Below are positions 1 through 13,000 of a stretch of DNA of 64,000 bases, in pieces. The stretch comes from Linnemannia elongata. Lineage: Eukaryota > Mortierellomycota > Mortierellomycetes > Mortierellales > Mortierellaceae. The notes under the pieces are model-generated. The model was not told where the DNA came from. It did not search any database and was given only the letters and a program-made list of their open reading frames with translations. The position numbers and the translations under genes are program-made. Location of the stretch: the NCBI GenBank assembly GCA_036320915.1, contig JAXBDG010000002.1, positions 3,066,001 through 3,130,000 of the forward strand, given 5' to 3'. Every line of letters starts with the position of its first letter. Position 1 is the first letter of the stretch.

Positions 1-1485
1 GTGGGTTCAAAAAGTCGTTAACTTCATAATAGGGCTCAAACTCGGCCGCTGACTTGGCCTCACGGATAAAGTGAGACAGGTACTCTTCCTCCACTTCATC
101 ATGGCGCTCCGCCTTCGCGGCAGGGACCCTCTATTGCATTGAGATTCGTGCAAAAAGGTAGGATGATGAGTATATGTTACATCCACAGCAGCGTCAGACG
201 GAAAATGCGTATGTATGAAGGTGTGAACTTACAGTAGACCAGGATGAAAGTGTCCAATACAGAGCGTCTGACTCTGGTTGCTGGAACACGGAAATCTTGT
301 CATTAGCCTTCTTCTTGGGTTGCGAGTTACCACGAGAGAGAACGACGTATCTATATATGAAGACATCATCACGCCATGTTGTTAGTCAAAGGGTGTTTGA
401 TATCACATACAGTAACGCTTCACAAGATCGAATTTTGCTCAATTGTCCATTGCATACCTCAGGAACTTTGCCTTGTCCAGGGTGCCCTTCTTCAAGTCGT
501 GCGTCAAACTCAAAAGGTACACGGAAACCTTGTACCGCTCAAACTTTGGCGACAGACCATCGACAAACACCACCATCCTGTCCAACCACTCCTTGTAAGC
601 AGCGTCCTTGTCGGCCGCAAAAGGTTCTGGCACGATCCTGTTTTCAAGCAACCCAACAAATCCTTCATTGTCCATTAGCGACGGATCCTCCTTCTTGAGC
701 CATTCCAGCTGTGCACGGGTCAATTGAGAGATCTGGAGAAGGTTGTCCGAGAAATCAACCTTTTGTTCCTTATACAGTCGGAGTAAAGTCTTGACGACAA
801 AGAGGTCGATTCTAGTCGAGTCTGCTTGGCCAATGATCTCTAGACTCGAGGGTGAAAACTGTCGAGCAAAAGATTGGAAGAGGTTGAAGAGCTCATCCGG
901 ATCAAGTCCATCGACGATCGACTCGAGCTTGGGCTGGGCGAGGAGATGTGGCCAAGAGTCGCGAGGGATCGAAATGCTGTAGATGTTCGACTGGATCTCC
1001 TGCAACAGTTTCTCGGTCATGGTCTCTGTGCTGACCAAGGCCGGGTCCAATGCCGTCGGCAAGTTCTCGACCCCGCGCGACTCCGAATCGGCTTCTGTCT
1101 CGTCGTCATCATCGGTCGTATTGCCATCACCACCGCCAGTTGCCTCGACGCCTTGGATGGCTTGAAGGATAGCAGGATCGAGGTTAAGTCGCTTGAGGAG
1201 GGGATCAGGTTTGACAGGGTAGGCGAGGAAGGCCAATTGGGTCTTCAGTTGCTCGACAGCTCTCGAGTCCAGGACAACGTTAGAGTTTTCTGCCGCGTTG
1301 AGGAGTGCCTGTGCTTCCTCGATCGCCTTGGCAGTCACCGGTACCTCGCCGGTCTGCAGTTGCTGGGAGAGATATCGGAGACGGTACACGTAGTACTCTT
1401 CTGTGTTGGGCGTGAGGTCCTTGACCAGCTGTGGACGCGAGGCTGGGTTCAGGGCGAAGTCCTCCTGCAAGCTCAGAGTCGTCAT
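1..1485 (-). CDS. Conserved protein of unknown function, 3' end cut by the window edge
   Basis: I do not recognise this family. The ATG at 1485 begins MTTLSLQEDFALNP. Exons on the minus strand are 1485-458, 350-233 and 130 to beyond base 1; both introns are GT-AG (GTATGC and GTAAGT donors) and the frame is preserved. The first part has a motif DLTPNTEEYYVYRLRYLSQQ followed by helical, Asp/Glu-rich sequence with an acidic linker (TTDDDDETEADSE). Exon 2 reads VVLSRGNSQPKKKAND and exon 3 is charged and helical, with many aromatic residues. No signal peptide or membrane segment is visible from this start. An in-frame ATG at 1731 would add a hydrophobic leader, but that stretch looks like pyrimidine-rich 5' UTR, so I prefer 1485. 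The C-terminus lies outside the window. Confidence 0.7.
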
Positions 1486-2060
1486 GGTGGTCCGAGGGTT
1501 ATGTATGGGTGTTAACTGTAAGGAGGTAGTGGGAGGTAATGGGACGGTGAGAAAAATCAAAAGGCAACTCGTCCAATAGTGTGGGAAACGAAAAGGCAGG
1601 GGAGATTGTTCGATAACTTTTGAGGGGAGGCAGGCGGTTGAGATTTCGAACGTGGCTATGAAAGCGGAAAGAAACGAGGGAGGAGGAGGAAGATGAGAGA
1701 AATAGAAAAGAAAAGTGAAAGTGAAGGGCACTCTCGCACTTTATATTCGCGAGGAGGAGGACTTGGAGTGACGTCGTTTTTACTCGCTTTGCTCTACACC
1801 ATTAATGGGCTGGAGGCGCTGCGGCAAAGTGAACGTAAAGTTCACACCCTTTTTCAACGTGCCAAAGCCATGTCTCCAAAGAACACACAACCATGCTGCC
1901 ATATGTCATTTGTTTTTTTGGTGATTTATTTGTTCAAGAAAGGATTTATGCATGCAAAATAAATAAGAAAAAAAAAGGAAAAAAAATGAAAGGCTATGGT
2001 ACACCACCCGGCGTGGGTATTTTGTTTGTTATTTGTCGTTGCCGGTCTATTTTTTCTTGC

Positions 2061-4107
2061 CTACTCGATCTCCATCTTGTCATCGTACGACCGTTCATTC
2101 CGAGGAGAACTGGCTTTTCGTGGGGGTTGAGAGGTCGTAGACGAGTGACCAGAACTGGGCTTGATGTGATAGGTCTCCTGGATTTTCTTGAGCGCAGGGT
2201 AGGCCATCAGATTCTGGGTGGCTCCGTCGTCACCATTGTTGTATTCCATGGGGATTGAAGGCTCAGACTCGATGGGATCCTCGTCGATTTCGAAGGGCTT
2301 CTTGGGCGTGATGATCCTACTCTTCTCGGAAATCAGTAGCCCCTTACCGTAGTTCCGGTAGCAGTACGTCATAAAGAACAAGGTGATCAACACCAGCACA
2401 AGAGTCACCGAGACTATCGGTAGGAAAGAATATGGACGTGCAAGACAGAATTGTGTAAGTTACTTGGGACCTCAAGATCACTTTTTGATACGTGGGAATA
2501 AAAAAAAAGACACTTACTGAAGAAGGTGAGGTACCTGCGCGAGGCAAGGAACTTGTCCCGATTCTGAGGCAAATGCAGATACACGAGCTGATAGATAAAG
2601 TAGGGCTCGGCTGCCGCGAGACAGAAAATAACAAAGATGGAGACAATTTTCTTCTCCTTCATGACGCCAAAGAAGGCTAGGGCCAAGAGAATCACGGATG
2701 CGGGGATAGAGAGACCGACTAACAAGTGCTGGCGATACACTTGGCGGCCGCCGATAGTGCCAATATAGGTGTGGTCTGCTGTTCCGACGAGCGTGAACAT
2801 CTGGATTGCAAAGCCCACGAAAAAGAACACGTCAAACTTGAGTAGCGTGATGAGAATCTCGTAAGCCTTGTGCATTTCTATGTCAAAAATGAGGGGCGAG
2901 CGACGTTAGGAGGGCTGTTTGCGAGAAGTAGTGAAAGTGCGATATCCGAAATGCGCTAAGCGAAAGGCTACTTACTCCGCATCTTCAGGTCGCTATGTAA
3001 AAAAAAAAGTTGCGACAAAATAAGTGTAAAGAGAGAAAATAAGACGACAACGAGGTTTAAGTCTCAGGTATCATATACAAGAAGGGAAGAAAACAGACAA
3101 AATTATTTGGCAGATATGAGCAACGTTCGTGTTGTGTTCACTTGTTACCAAAGTCAAAGAAGAAGAAAAAAAATACTTACGCGCCCAGGAACCGAAACAT
3201 CTCCCAGCCAAAGACTCTGGAGAGCTTGAACGCGCAAAAGATTAGAAAGATACTGCTCACTCCCATAGTGACCGAAATGGCAAGGTTGAAGGCTTTTAGC
3301 TGGGCAGTAGCACCATTCCAATCTGCGAGGGTTTGAATGACGCCGTCTATTTGAATCCCAGGCAAAACAACAAACAAAACAAGGTCAGCAGAGGCAAAAA
3401 AAAAGTGACGAGTGGGGAGAGTGGGTTAATACGTCAAGAATGCACGAGCCAGCTCGTGCAGGAAAGGGAAGTTAGCCCTTTTCTCCCCTTCGATTGATGT
3501 TATTGTTCAGCTATTTTAAGACGCGATTAACACTTACAGGTGCAACAGAGGATGTTGAAGAATGTAAACGCCACAACTTGGATCTGGTTGCGATGGTACA
3601 TGGCGTCAATGCAGAGCGTGAACAGACTGACAATGGCGAACAGATAGACGATGGGGTAGATGGTTTGTGGGGTGCTATAGAGCAAGAAAAAAAAAGGTGT
3701 CCGCAGCAAAGCCAGATACAGATTAAGTGTCAGCGCACGTTTTCAAAACGAAACCTTTCAGGTACGCTCAACCACCCAGCATGACAAATGAAAGATTTTT
3801 CTCACCTCAGAGCAGTATCCAACACACCAGTTTCGCGATTCGGTTCAGGCCTTACGACATGTTCTCGCAGAACAAGGCTTTCGAGCACGAGCGCGACAAC
3901 GGTCTCTAGCGTGACAATGAACAACGTCGCCCGTGGCCATGGCACATCAGGGATCTGGGAAGAGCATGTTCAAATGGTTGATTCAGTTAGTTATGGCTGA
4001 AAATGAATGAAAGTCCTTATGCACGTCGTGTATGTTGAGAGCTCATTGGAAACAGAAAAAAAAGAGAATGAATGAACTTCGGTACGCACCAACTTTCTGC
4101 GAGCCAT
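2061..4107 (-). CDS. UPF0658 Golgi apparatus membrane protein-like, seven exons
   Basis: Multi-spanning membrane protein of 399 residues resembling the fungal UPF0658 Golgi membrane family (S. pombe C1952.10c type); the biochemical role is unknown. Exons (minus): 4107-4090, 3954-3806, 3674-3538, 3346-3181, 2992-2976, 2877-2518, 2413-2061, which add up to exactly 400 codons. The protein starts MARRKL, then has about seven hydrophobic helices. Family-like stretches include VTLETVVALVLESLV, NQIQVVAFTFFNI, KAYEILITLLKFDVFFF and a final helix TLVLVLITLFFMTYCYRNYG. It ends in a roughly 95-residue acidic, Ser/Pro-rich tail, presumably cytosolic. The first exon is only 18 nt and the fifth only 17 nt; each is needed to keep the frame. 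The family call rests on recalled motifs, while the membrane topology is read directly. Confidence 0.85.
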
Positions 4108-5304
4108 TGTGGTATTAGTTGTTGTGGAAGTGCTGTAGTTGTTGTTGTGTTAAGGTTGTAGAGGAATGGCTGTTGAGAGTTGGTGGTACGTGAGTGAGTG
4201 AGCAGAAGAGGTTGAATGAATGAGGAAGAAAGAAGAAAAAGTGAAAAGGTAAAAGGTGTGAGGATAAGGCAATGGGAGTATGTAAAGGTGTGTAAAGGGG
4301 GAGAAGAGTGGGCTGAAGTCCACCTGGTAAAGAGCGAACGGGAAAAAGAGTGAGAGAGAGTTTTGAAAAAAAAGAGGCGCCGATGTGATTTCGTGAATGA
4401 AGAAAAACAATCCGATGGCAAATAGGGAAAAGAGGGACAGGTGAAAGAGTGAAAGAGTGTTTCTAGAGCTACTTTCCTTTTATTTATGTTCACAAAAGAG
4501 AGTTGCTTCGGCGTGCACCGCCCTATGGGACTTTTGCTCATCGTCGACTGCTGCTTTCCTTCTTTCCCTGCTCTACAGAGCTAGTGGACAAACATGACTC
4601 CATTGTACCAGCCACAACTGCGCCTTTACCTCCTCCGTTGACAACAACATCCAGCTAGTAATTGTGGACTTTATGGCCTGGTCCTCTGCACCGCCCGTCC
4701 ATTACAGACCGGCGATGTAATGGTCTTGCCCTCTTTAGACACAGCCAACGATATTAGATCTCATCTTCCTTACCCTCCCTCCTTTATTCGTTTCTGCCCG
4801 TCTATATGCATCTCGAAAAACGACTGTAACATTGTCTGTTCGTCTATGTCGTTATCTTGTTACAGTTGCTACCACCAGTGTTCATTCGAGCTGCAAAGAG
4901 GGTGGAGGTAAATGCCAACGATTTTCTTGTCTTGGCCGACCGTTATTTTTATTTTTGATCCCTCAGTGAGACTGGTATAGTGATCAGTGATGGTGCCTGG
5001 ACTTGAATCTGACCCCCTGTTGATCGCCGATCTTTTTTGAATGAAAGAGAGGAGCCGTCAGTGTCTTGCCATTGATACACGGCGGGAAGAAGAGACCCCG
5101 TCCATGGCTGCCTTTAGGTGATGTTCACACAAAGCGAGCAATAAAAGAGGAGCTAAACATCGTTCACCTTGAACATATTCTTCGTTTTCACAGTCGTTCA
5201 ATCTGGCGTACCGCGGGTGGCTATTAAAGTACACACATAACCATCTCAAATCGTATGCAATGCGATAATTTATTCTTTGTCAACAAAGAAAAAAAAAGGG
5301 CCAC
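4108..5304. other. Intergenic region, 1.2 kb
   Basis: The first 400 bases are the purine-rich plus strand (pyrimidine-rich transcript strand) of the UPF0658 5' leader. Further right, about 4870-5090, lies the left copy of a diverged foldback repeat (listed separately). The final bases are the 3' flank of the disordered-protein gene. Open frames here are short and show no domain or splice pattern. Confidence 0.6.
4960..5090. repeat. Diverged foldback/MITE-like repeat, copy A
   Basis: Reads like the segment at about 55877-56000. Both contain GTGAGAC, then TCAGTGATGGTGC, then a TGTT...GCCGA/GTCGAC centre, TGAAAGAG, and CAGTGTCTTG followed by a TACAC.GCG end. The left TCAGTGATGGTGCC and the right GAGCCGTCAGTG are imperfect inverted repeats, so the copy can fold back on itself. 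Weaker similarity extends about 90 bp further left (TTCATTCGAGCT). No coding capacity is visible. I estimate the two copies are roughly two-thirds identical by eye. Confidence 0.55.
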
Positions 5305-7500
5305 CTACGACCCATTCTTGTCCCCACCATTGCCCTTCCAAAGACCCCGGAACATTGCCAGCAATCCTCCAAATCCTTCAGTCGTCGTCGTGTTAGCGTC
5401 CGTGCCCGTCTTGGCTTTCCCGCCTCGCGTCGACTCTTCCTCCGCGGGATTCTTCTTTTTCCCTGGGCTCTCTTTCTCATTCCTCGTGCTTGCCGTCGTC
5501 GCTGTGGCCTTGTTATGATCGGTTGTACTCTCGCTTGGTATCCGGACCTTCGCCTGGCTCTCCTTCTTAACTCCCTCGCCACCAGCAGGCTCAACCACAG
5601 AGGCAGCATTAATACCACCCTTACTACTATTCCCGCGACCAGAGGCTTGGGTATGATATCCTGACCGTTGTTGTTGTTGATACCGAGCACCTCCAGAACC
5701 TCCACCGATACCACTAGATCCGCGAAGCGTCCTGATCATACCTCCACTACCACCAGCCGCATTACTACCACCTCTGGAACTGAATGAACCGAACGATCCA
5801 GCCGTTGGGAAACTGCGATGACCAGTAGGTGCCATAGCTCCTTGCTTGAGGAAATCTTCCGCCCAATTCCAAGCCCCTTTCTCCCGCACCGGCGGCGTCA
5901 CTGGCTCGGGTTTTTGTCCAAAACTCGATGTAGACGTAGGCGTTGTGGGGGCATTGGCTGCCGTAGCAAAGGTCGATGGTGACGAGAGCTCGGGCGATTC
6001 TCCTGATGAAGAGTCGGTCACAGCAGGGAAGAGTGGTGAGTTCTCTTCCAAGAACGTCAACCAGTCCGGGTCCAGCTCCTCTTGAGTCAGGCCGAGATGA
6101 GTCATTGGCGAGCTTTCGGTAGAGGTAGAGGCTCCTGACATTGGCGGTGAGAGTGGACTGGTAGGGTCTGTCTGAATGGCAATGTCTACCCGTGGTGCTG
6201 AGGATGTGTTGGTGCTCTCTCGGGAGATAGACTGTGCACTGATGGCCACCTTAGGGAATAACGACGGCCAGGTAAGAGAGAAACCCGAGTCGTTACCATT
6301 GATCAAAGGGTCATCATGCGTCGTAGCGACATGTACAAAAGGCGAGGAGGTCGACCAACCGAGTCCACTCTGCGAGTAATCCATGGCGAATGGTTGCTGC
6401 TGCTGCTGCTGAAGTAGAATCTGCTTACTGTCTCCCTCTGACAATAACACGGGTGTCTGAGCCATCAACAGATCAAAAGAGGCAGACGAGATGTCCAATG
6501 GCGTTTTCGCCATCTGGGAGGAAGAGTGGTCCTGTAGATTGAGTATGCCACTGAGAGGGGAAGAGTGAAGTGACTGGTCCGTGGACGCCGGCGAGACAGG
6601 CATCCGAATCGCGGTGTCGCCACTGTAGTTTCCAACAGGTTCCGAGTATCCGCATGACACCAAGAGCTCCTCGATGGTAGAAATGCCGAGTAGTTCCGAA
6701 CTCGACAGCCGCCTCTGCTGCTGCTGAGAGGCCGAATCAGCAAGGGTGCTGGAGGGGTTGGCGGCAGAGGTGATCGCCAGAGCAGGTGCCTTTTCAGCCA
6801 GCATGTTTTTCCTGTGATTCTCCAAAAGCTCGTTCAAAGCCACCTGATAAACGGTGTTGGCCTCGATCGAGGGGAGTGGCAATCCATGCTCGAGGAAATC
6901 ATCACCTGTCAAGCCCGGAAGCCTTGCCTTATAATGGCTCAGATCCATATCTCCTCCAAGTTGGGTCCGCACTGGAGTTGTAGGTGACTTTGAGGGGGGC
7001 GGTGAAGGTAGCGACGAGGCACCAAGTCGTCGTGAGGTAGAATACGAGTCCGAGTCAGTGTCACTAGTGCTGTCACTCGTAATTCGTTGCCGCCCTTGTT
7101 GTTGCTGTTGCTGCCGTCGTTCTTGCTGTTGTTGCTGCTGCAGTTGTCGTTGCTGTTGCTGGTAGTGATACAGAGGTGGGTGCTGATTGTGGGGGTGTCC
7201 ACCGTGGCTCATGGACTCCATTGTCTCAGCTTCCTCCCATTGTAGCTGCACCCCCACAGGCAGGTTGTGGGCTTTGGCAGACCGAAAAGACTTTTCACGG
7301 ACTTTGTGGGCGAGGGCTTTGGCTTGAAGGCCCAAGGCTTCGTTCTGTGGCTGTTGTGACGAAGAGCTGCTGGTGTCCTGTGGGTCATCCTTCTTTTGTC
7401 GTTTGGCTGCTTTTGCTGCTCCAGTCGAGTAGGGTCGCCAACGTAGCTTGGCCGGCAAAGAGGCCTGGGGTCTGGCGGAGTGGTTCTCAGCCGTATCCAT
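5305..7500 (-). CDS. Large intrinsically disordered protein, Ser/Gln/Gly-rich
   Basis: Single-exon frame of 731 residues from MDTAENHSARPQ; no recognised domain. It begins with a basic stretch KLRWRPYSTGAAKAAKRQKK that could serve as a nuclear localisation signal, then has polyglutamine and glutamine/arginine tracts (about residues 115-135), long Ser/Thr/Pro-rich regions and several short aromatic-acidic patches (DWLTFLEENSPLF, WAEDFLKQG). The C-terminal quarter is Gly/Arg/Ser-rich (GGSGGMIRTLRG) with alternating basic and acidic blocks. Such composition is common in fungal transcription or RNA regulators, but that is only inference. The frame stays open to an ATG at 7704, adding 68 residues. 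I prefer 7500 because the extra part reads like a UTR rich in CT and CA. Confidence 0.6.
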   Translation of the reverse strand: MDTAENHSARPQASLPAKLRWRPYSTGAAKAAKRQKKDDPQDTSSSSSQQPQNEALGLQAKALAHKVREKSFRSAKAHNLPVGVQLQWEEAETMESMSHGGHPHNQHPPLYHYQQQQRQLQQQQQQERRQQQQQQGRQRITSDSTSDTDSDSYSTSRRLGASSLPSPPPSKSPTTPVRTQLGGDMDLSHYKARLPGLTGDDFLEHGLPLPSIEANTVYQVALNELLENHRKNMLAEKAPALAITSAANPSSTLADSASQQQQRRLSSSELLGISTIEELLVSCGYSEPVGNYSGDTAIRMPVSPASTDQSLHSSPLSGILNLQDHSSSQMAKTPLDISSASFDLLMAQTPVLLSEGDSKQILLQQQQQQPFAMDYSQSGLGWSTSSPFVHVATTHDDPLINGNDSGFSLTWPSLFPKVAISAQSISRESTNTSSAPRVDIAIQTDPTSPLSPPMSGASTSTESSPMTHLGLTQEELDPDWLTFLEENSPLFPAVTDSSSGESPELSSPSTFATAANAPTTPTSTSSFGQKPEPVTPPVREKGAWNWAEDFLKQGAMAPTGHRSFPTAGSFGSFSSRGGSNAAGGSGGMIRTLRGSSGIGGGSGGARYQQQQRSGYHTQASGRGNSSKGGINAASVVEPAGGEGVKKESQAKVRIPSESTTDHNKATATTASTRNEKESPGKKKNPAEEESTRGGKAKTGTDANTTTTEGFGGLLAMFRGLWKGNGGDKNGS

Positions 7501-8071
7501 GATGCATTCGCTGGTATATCGAGAGTGAGTATGTAAGGCCGATAGAGAGAGAGTGCGTATTATTGTGATAGTTGTGTGAAGGTAGTGTTTGGAGGTGGTT
7601 GATGAGTGTTTGTTGAGCAAGAGATTAGTTAAGTGTTGCTGTAAGTATGTTGTCAGAGCTGAGCTGAGTGTGGGAGCCGAGAGTGTTGCACCAAATGATG
7701 CCACAAAAAAAAAAAAAAAAAGAGAAAGGTAAAGACACCGATGGCAGTCACGTCGTCACATTTTTTTCGCCTTTTTGGGCGTGCTTAAAAGAGTCAAAGA
7801 ACGACCGCGTTGAAGTCCCGGCTTGCTCCTGTCACTCAGCCAAGTTGTTTTTCTATCGCTCTTTTGTTAAACTCGGAGCACAAGCCATTCAAGCAACGTC
7901 CTTCCGAGCAACTCCACATTCCACTCCCCGGGTGCCGGAAAGTCCAATTAAGGACACACACCTCGTTAACATCGGATGAAAGAAAAGGCGTAACCAATTG
8001 GGTTATATTGGTACCAATCTATTGTCTAAACACTAGAAGACGTTTACATCTAACAGGCTGCGCCTCGGCGT
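7501..8071. other. Intergenic region between disordered-protein gene and OYE gene
   Basis: Contains the 5' leader of the minus-strand disordered-protein gene, including a run of 18 A at about 7705-7722 on the plus strand, and the 3' flank of the Old Yellow Enzyme gene. No further gene or RNA structure is seen. Confidence 0.5.
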
Positions 8072-9695
<1,624 letters not shown>

Positions 9696-10034
9696 GACGA
9701 AGGGAGTTCTCTCTTCCTTTTAAACGAGGAAAGTAAGAAAATAAAAGAGCGCGCGGGTATGCGACAATGCGTTGGTGGGTAGAAGGGCGAAAGGAAAAAC
9801 AACTCAAATATCCAAGCCCCCTCCTTTATATTTAACCGATGCACTGAAATCAACTGTCGATTTGTCATCGTGAGGGTGGATAGTAGCTAATAAATACCTC
9901 TACCATGTCATGCTGCATGGATTACTACTGTACATGCCATAGTCAACCATTAGACGATAAGAACCACCTTCTGTTTTGTTTGTTTGCTCCTCGTATTTGT
10001 GGTTACACGCGTCTTTCGTTCTATCCTTCAGCGT
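9696..10034. other. Intergenic region
   Basis: Short spacer (339 bp) holding the upstream region of the Old Yellow Enzyme gene and the 3' flank of the BRWD-type gene; nothing else recognisable. Confidence 0.5.
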
Positions 10035-13000
10035 CTATGATACATAGTCGTCGTCGCTTTCCGCTATCTGAGCTTTCTTCCGCTTGGTCCTAGAAGGACG
10101 TGTCGACGAGGCGGGGGACTGGTAACTGTCCTGCTTAAAGTCATCCAGATCGTCGTCGTCCTCATCATCCAGTTGTGCCGATGCATCCTCGTATTCCTCT
10201 TCCTCATCCTCCTCGTCCAACTTGGCTCCGTTCCTCCTCGTGGATACTCCGCCACGGCCGCGGCGACTTGTTGGTTTACCCCACTCACCATCGTCGTCGT
10301 CGTCATCATCATCATCATCGACCTTCTTTCTGGACTTGCTCTTTCGACCTCGCCCACTTTTGCTCGTTCCACTTGTCGTCGTTGCTGCCCTGCCACTACT
10401 CTGTCGACTCCGTCGTCCATTGGACGTTGGTGTTGCTGCTGCAGCTGCAGGTTTTGCCTTCCGGGTTGGAGCGGCAGCTCGAGTACTCCGCCGGCTTGAG
10501 GTCCGAGAGCGAGACCGTGTCCTGCCTTCTTCTTCCGACTCATCAGCATCACTAATCAAATAAAAAACGCACTTGGTTAGTCATTGGCACTTATGATGCC
10601 TGAAAGGCAGCCGGGCAACATTACTTCAACCAACGCTTCTTACTCTAGGAAGGCATTGTCTGCGTCCTGATCATCTTCGTCCTCAAGGTCTTCCTCGTCG
10701 AGATCTGGTTCTGGCTCTGATTCAATATCCACAAGTTCATTCTCGCTTCCCGAGCCATCAAACTCATCGTCCTCGTCTCGCCGACTGGATTTGACTTTAA
10801 TCTGGCTAGGGAGGGCCTTGGAAGGATCTGTAAGAATAAGGAAGGTAATGGTTAAGCTATGTCGGTATAAGTCATTGTTATCGACATATTAGGAAGAAAC
10901 ATGAGAAACGTACTGGCGAGACACGCCTTGAAGATCCGAGCAAGTTGCTTGGCCACAACCGCGATTCCACTCCGAGGGTCATTGTATGTCAGGGCGTTCT
11001 TTTCCAGCAACTCAATATCGAACTGAACGGCCTATTATCGGGAAGAAATAAAGTACGGGTGATTAGAACGGAAGTACACGAGCATTACACCATGCTGCCA
11101 ACCATTACTTACTCTGGTGCGTCTGTAGTATCCACTAGTAATTCGTTCTTGGATTGCGTCAAGGCAAATAGGGTAAGCGATCGCCTTGCAATAATCAGGG
11201 TATGATTCGAAATCGACTGATTCCTTGAAAATCTGCATGTCCTCCATCCCAAGAAAGTGGTTCAGGATCTCTTCAATGCGTTCGAAATCTAAAAGTTCAA
11301 GAAACCAACAAACGTGTCAGATGGAAGGTGGGCTAATACTCTGTACTGATGCGCTTGAAACATCGCTATAATGATCCGGACAACAATAGTTGGTTAACTA
11401 CCTTCAGTCGGGATCTCCTCACGACCTTGAGGTCCATCCTCCTGCTCTTCCCGCTGAATCTCCCAAGGCGACAAATTTGTAACATCCTCGTTGTTTGGCC
11501 TATGAGGGTTCACGATAGACGGCTGAGGTTAGTAACTACATACCTTGTGCGTTTGCCCGCCAAAAACAGTGCCAAAAAATGTGAGACAATGCTTTACCAG
11601 GAGATCTCAAAGGCCATCCATAGTGAGTCCGGCAGACTCGGGTCATCGACAACCTGGTCCGAAATGGTTCCAGGATAATTATTGCCGTCAAACGACGCCC
11701 ACACTTGCTCTCCAACGTTATACTGTGCATTCACTCCTTCTTGGAAAACCGAGTAGAGAACAATAAAGTCTGGTACATCACCGAGATCGTGAAACTCAAT
11801 CTCGAAACGTCTCCGTGAGGGCGAGAACTCTGGGTTGGGCGGGAAACCCCAGGATGACGACATGATCTGCTCCTCAAGGGTGATGGTGCACCAGGTCGGA
11901 GGTCCCACATTGTACGTGATCCTGGAGACGCGACCAAAGATAACCCACTGCAGTGATGGGTCCTTCAGGTAAGGGACAATCTTCAGATCCAGCTTTGGCC
12001 GTAATGGTGTCTCGTTTAGGTACATCGCATGACCTTGTCTAAGATAAGCGACATAATCTCCAATCTATGCCATGGCAAAAGAAAGTAATGGTTGTCAGTA
12101 ATAATGCCAGGAAACTAATATTGTAGGGTGAAGGTTAATTGTAGCGGTTCTCACCTGGGGGTGGTAAGGCGTTTTTCGAGGTTCATTTGTCTTGATCCAG
12201 TCGCTTGGCAGCCACTTCTGAAACTCCATCGCCTTGTCATCCCGCACGACAGCCTTGCCCTTCTTACGACCATTGCCGCGCCACTGTTTCCTTTTCTTGG
12301 GTGACGCTGGGGTTGGAACAACGATATGGGCGCCGAACGAACCAGAATACGATCCACCAGCAGAGCTCTCAGAAACAACGCTCACATCCTCATCCTCATC
12401 CCCCGAGGACTCGGGTACCTCGTCGCTAGGATAGTCATCGTTGGCAAACGATTTCGGCCGGGCGCTCCTTTGACTCTTGCTTCCAGAGGGCCCACTATTG
12501 AGTCCCTGTCCTCGTTTCCCTCTCCGAGTTGGTGACATAGGCAAGTCGTCAAAGTCGCTTTCTTCGTCGAAATCCTCCTCCATGGCTTCCTCCTCCTCGT
12601 CACTTTCCCGAAGTCGAAGCCGCTTTCGTGGTCTCATTTTACGCTTTCTGTCGTTGGTTATCCGCTGCTTCCTGGGTGTTCCAATGGAGCCGGGGGCGCG
12701 CCTCTTTCGTGATCCCTGGCCGGCTGCAAAGTAGTCGTCATCATCATCGTCGTCGTTTGCGACGAAGTTAGACACCGGGTCGGCTCCATCCTCTGGCGCC
12801 AAATCACTGTCATCGCCATCACCTTCGCTTTCTGAAGACGATGAGGGCTCAGAAACGACACCGCCACCATACTCTTCACCACTCGACTCGTTGGGCAGTG
12901 GGACAATCGGCACCTCGGTCGTCATGGGATCGTCGTCATCATCGTCGTCCTCCAGAATGAAATCACGTCGACGTTTGTACAGCTTACGCTTGTCCGTTGT

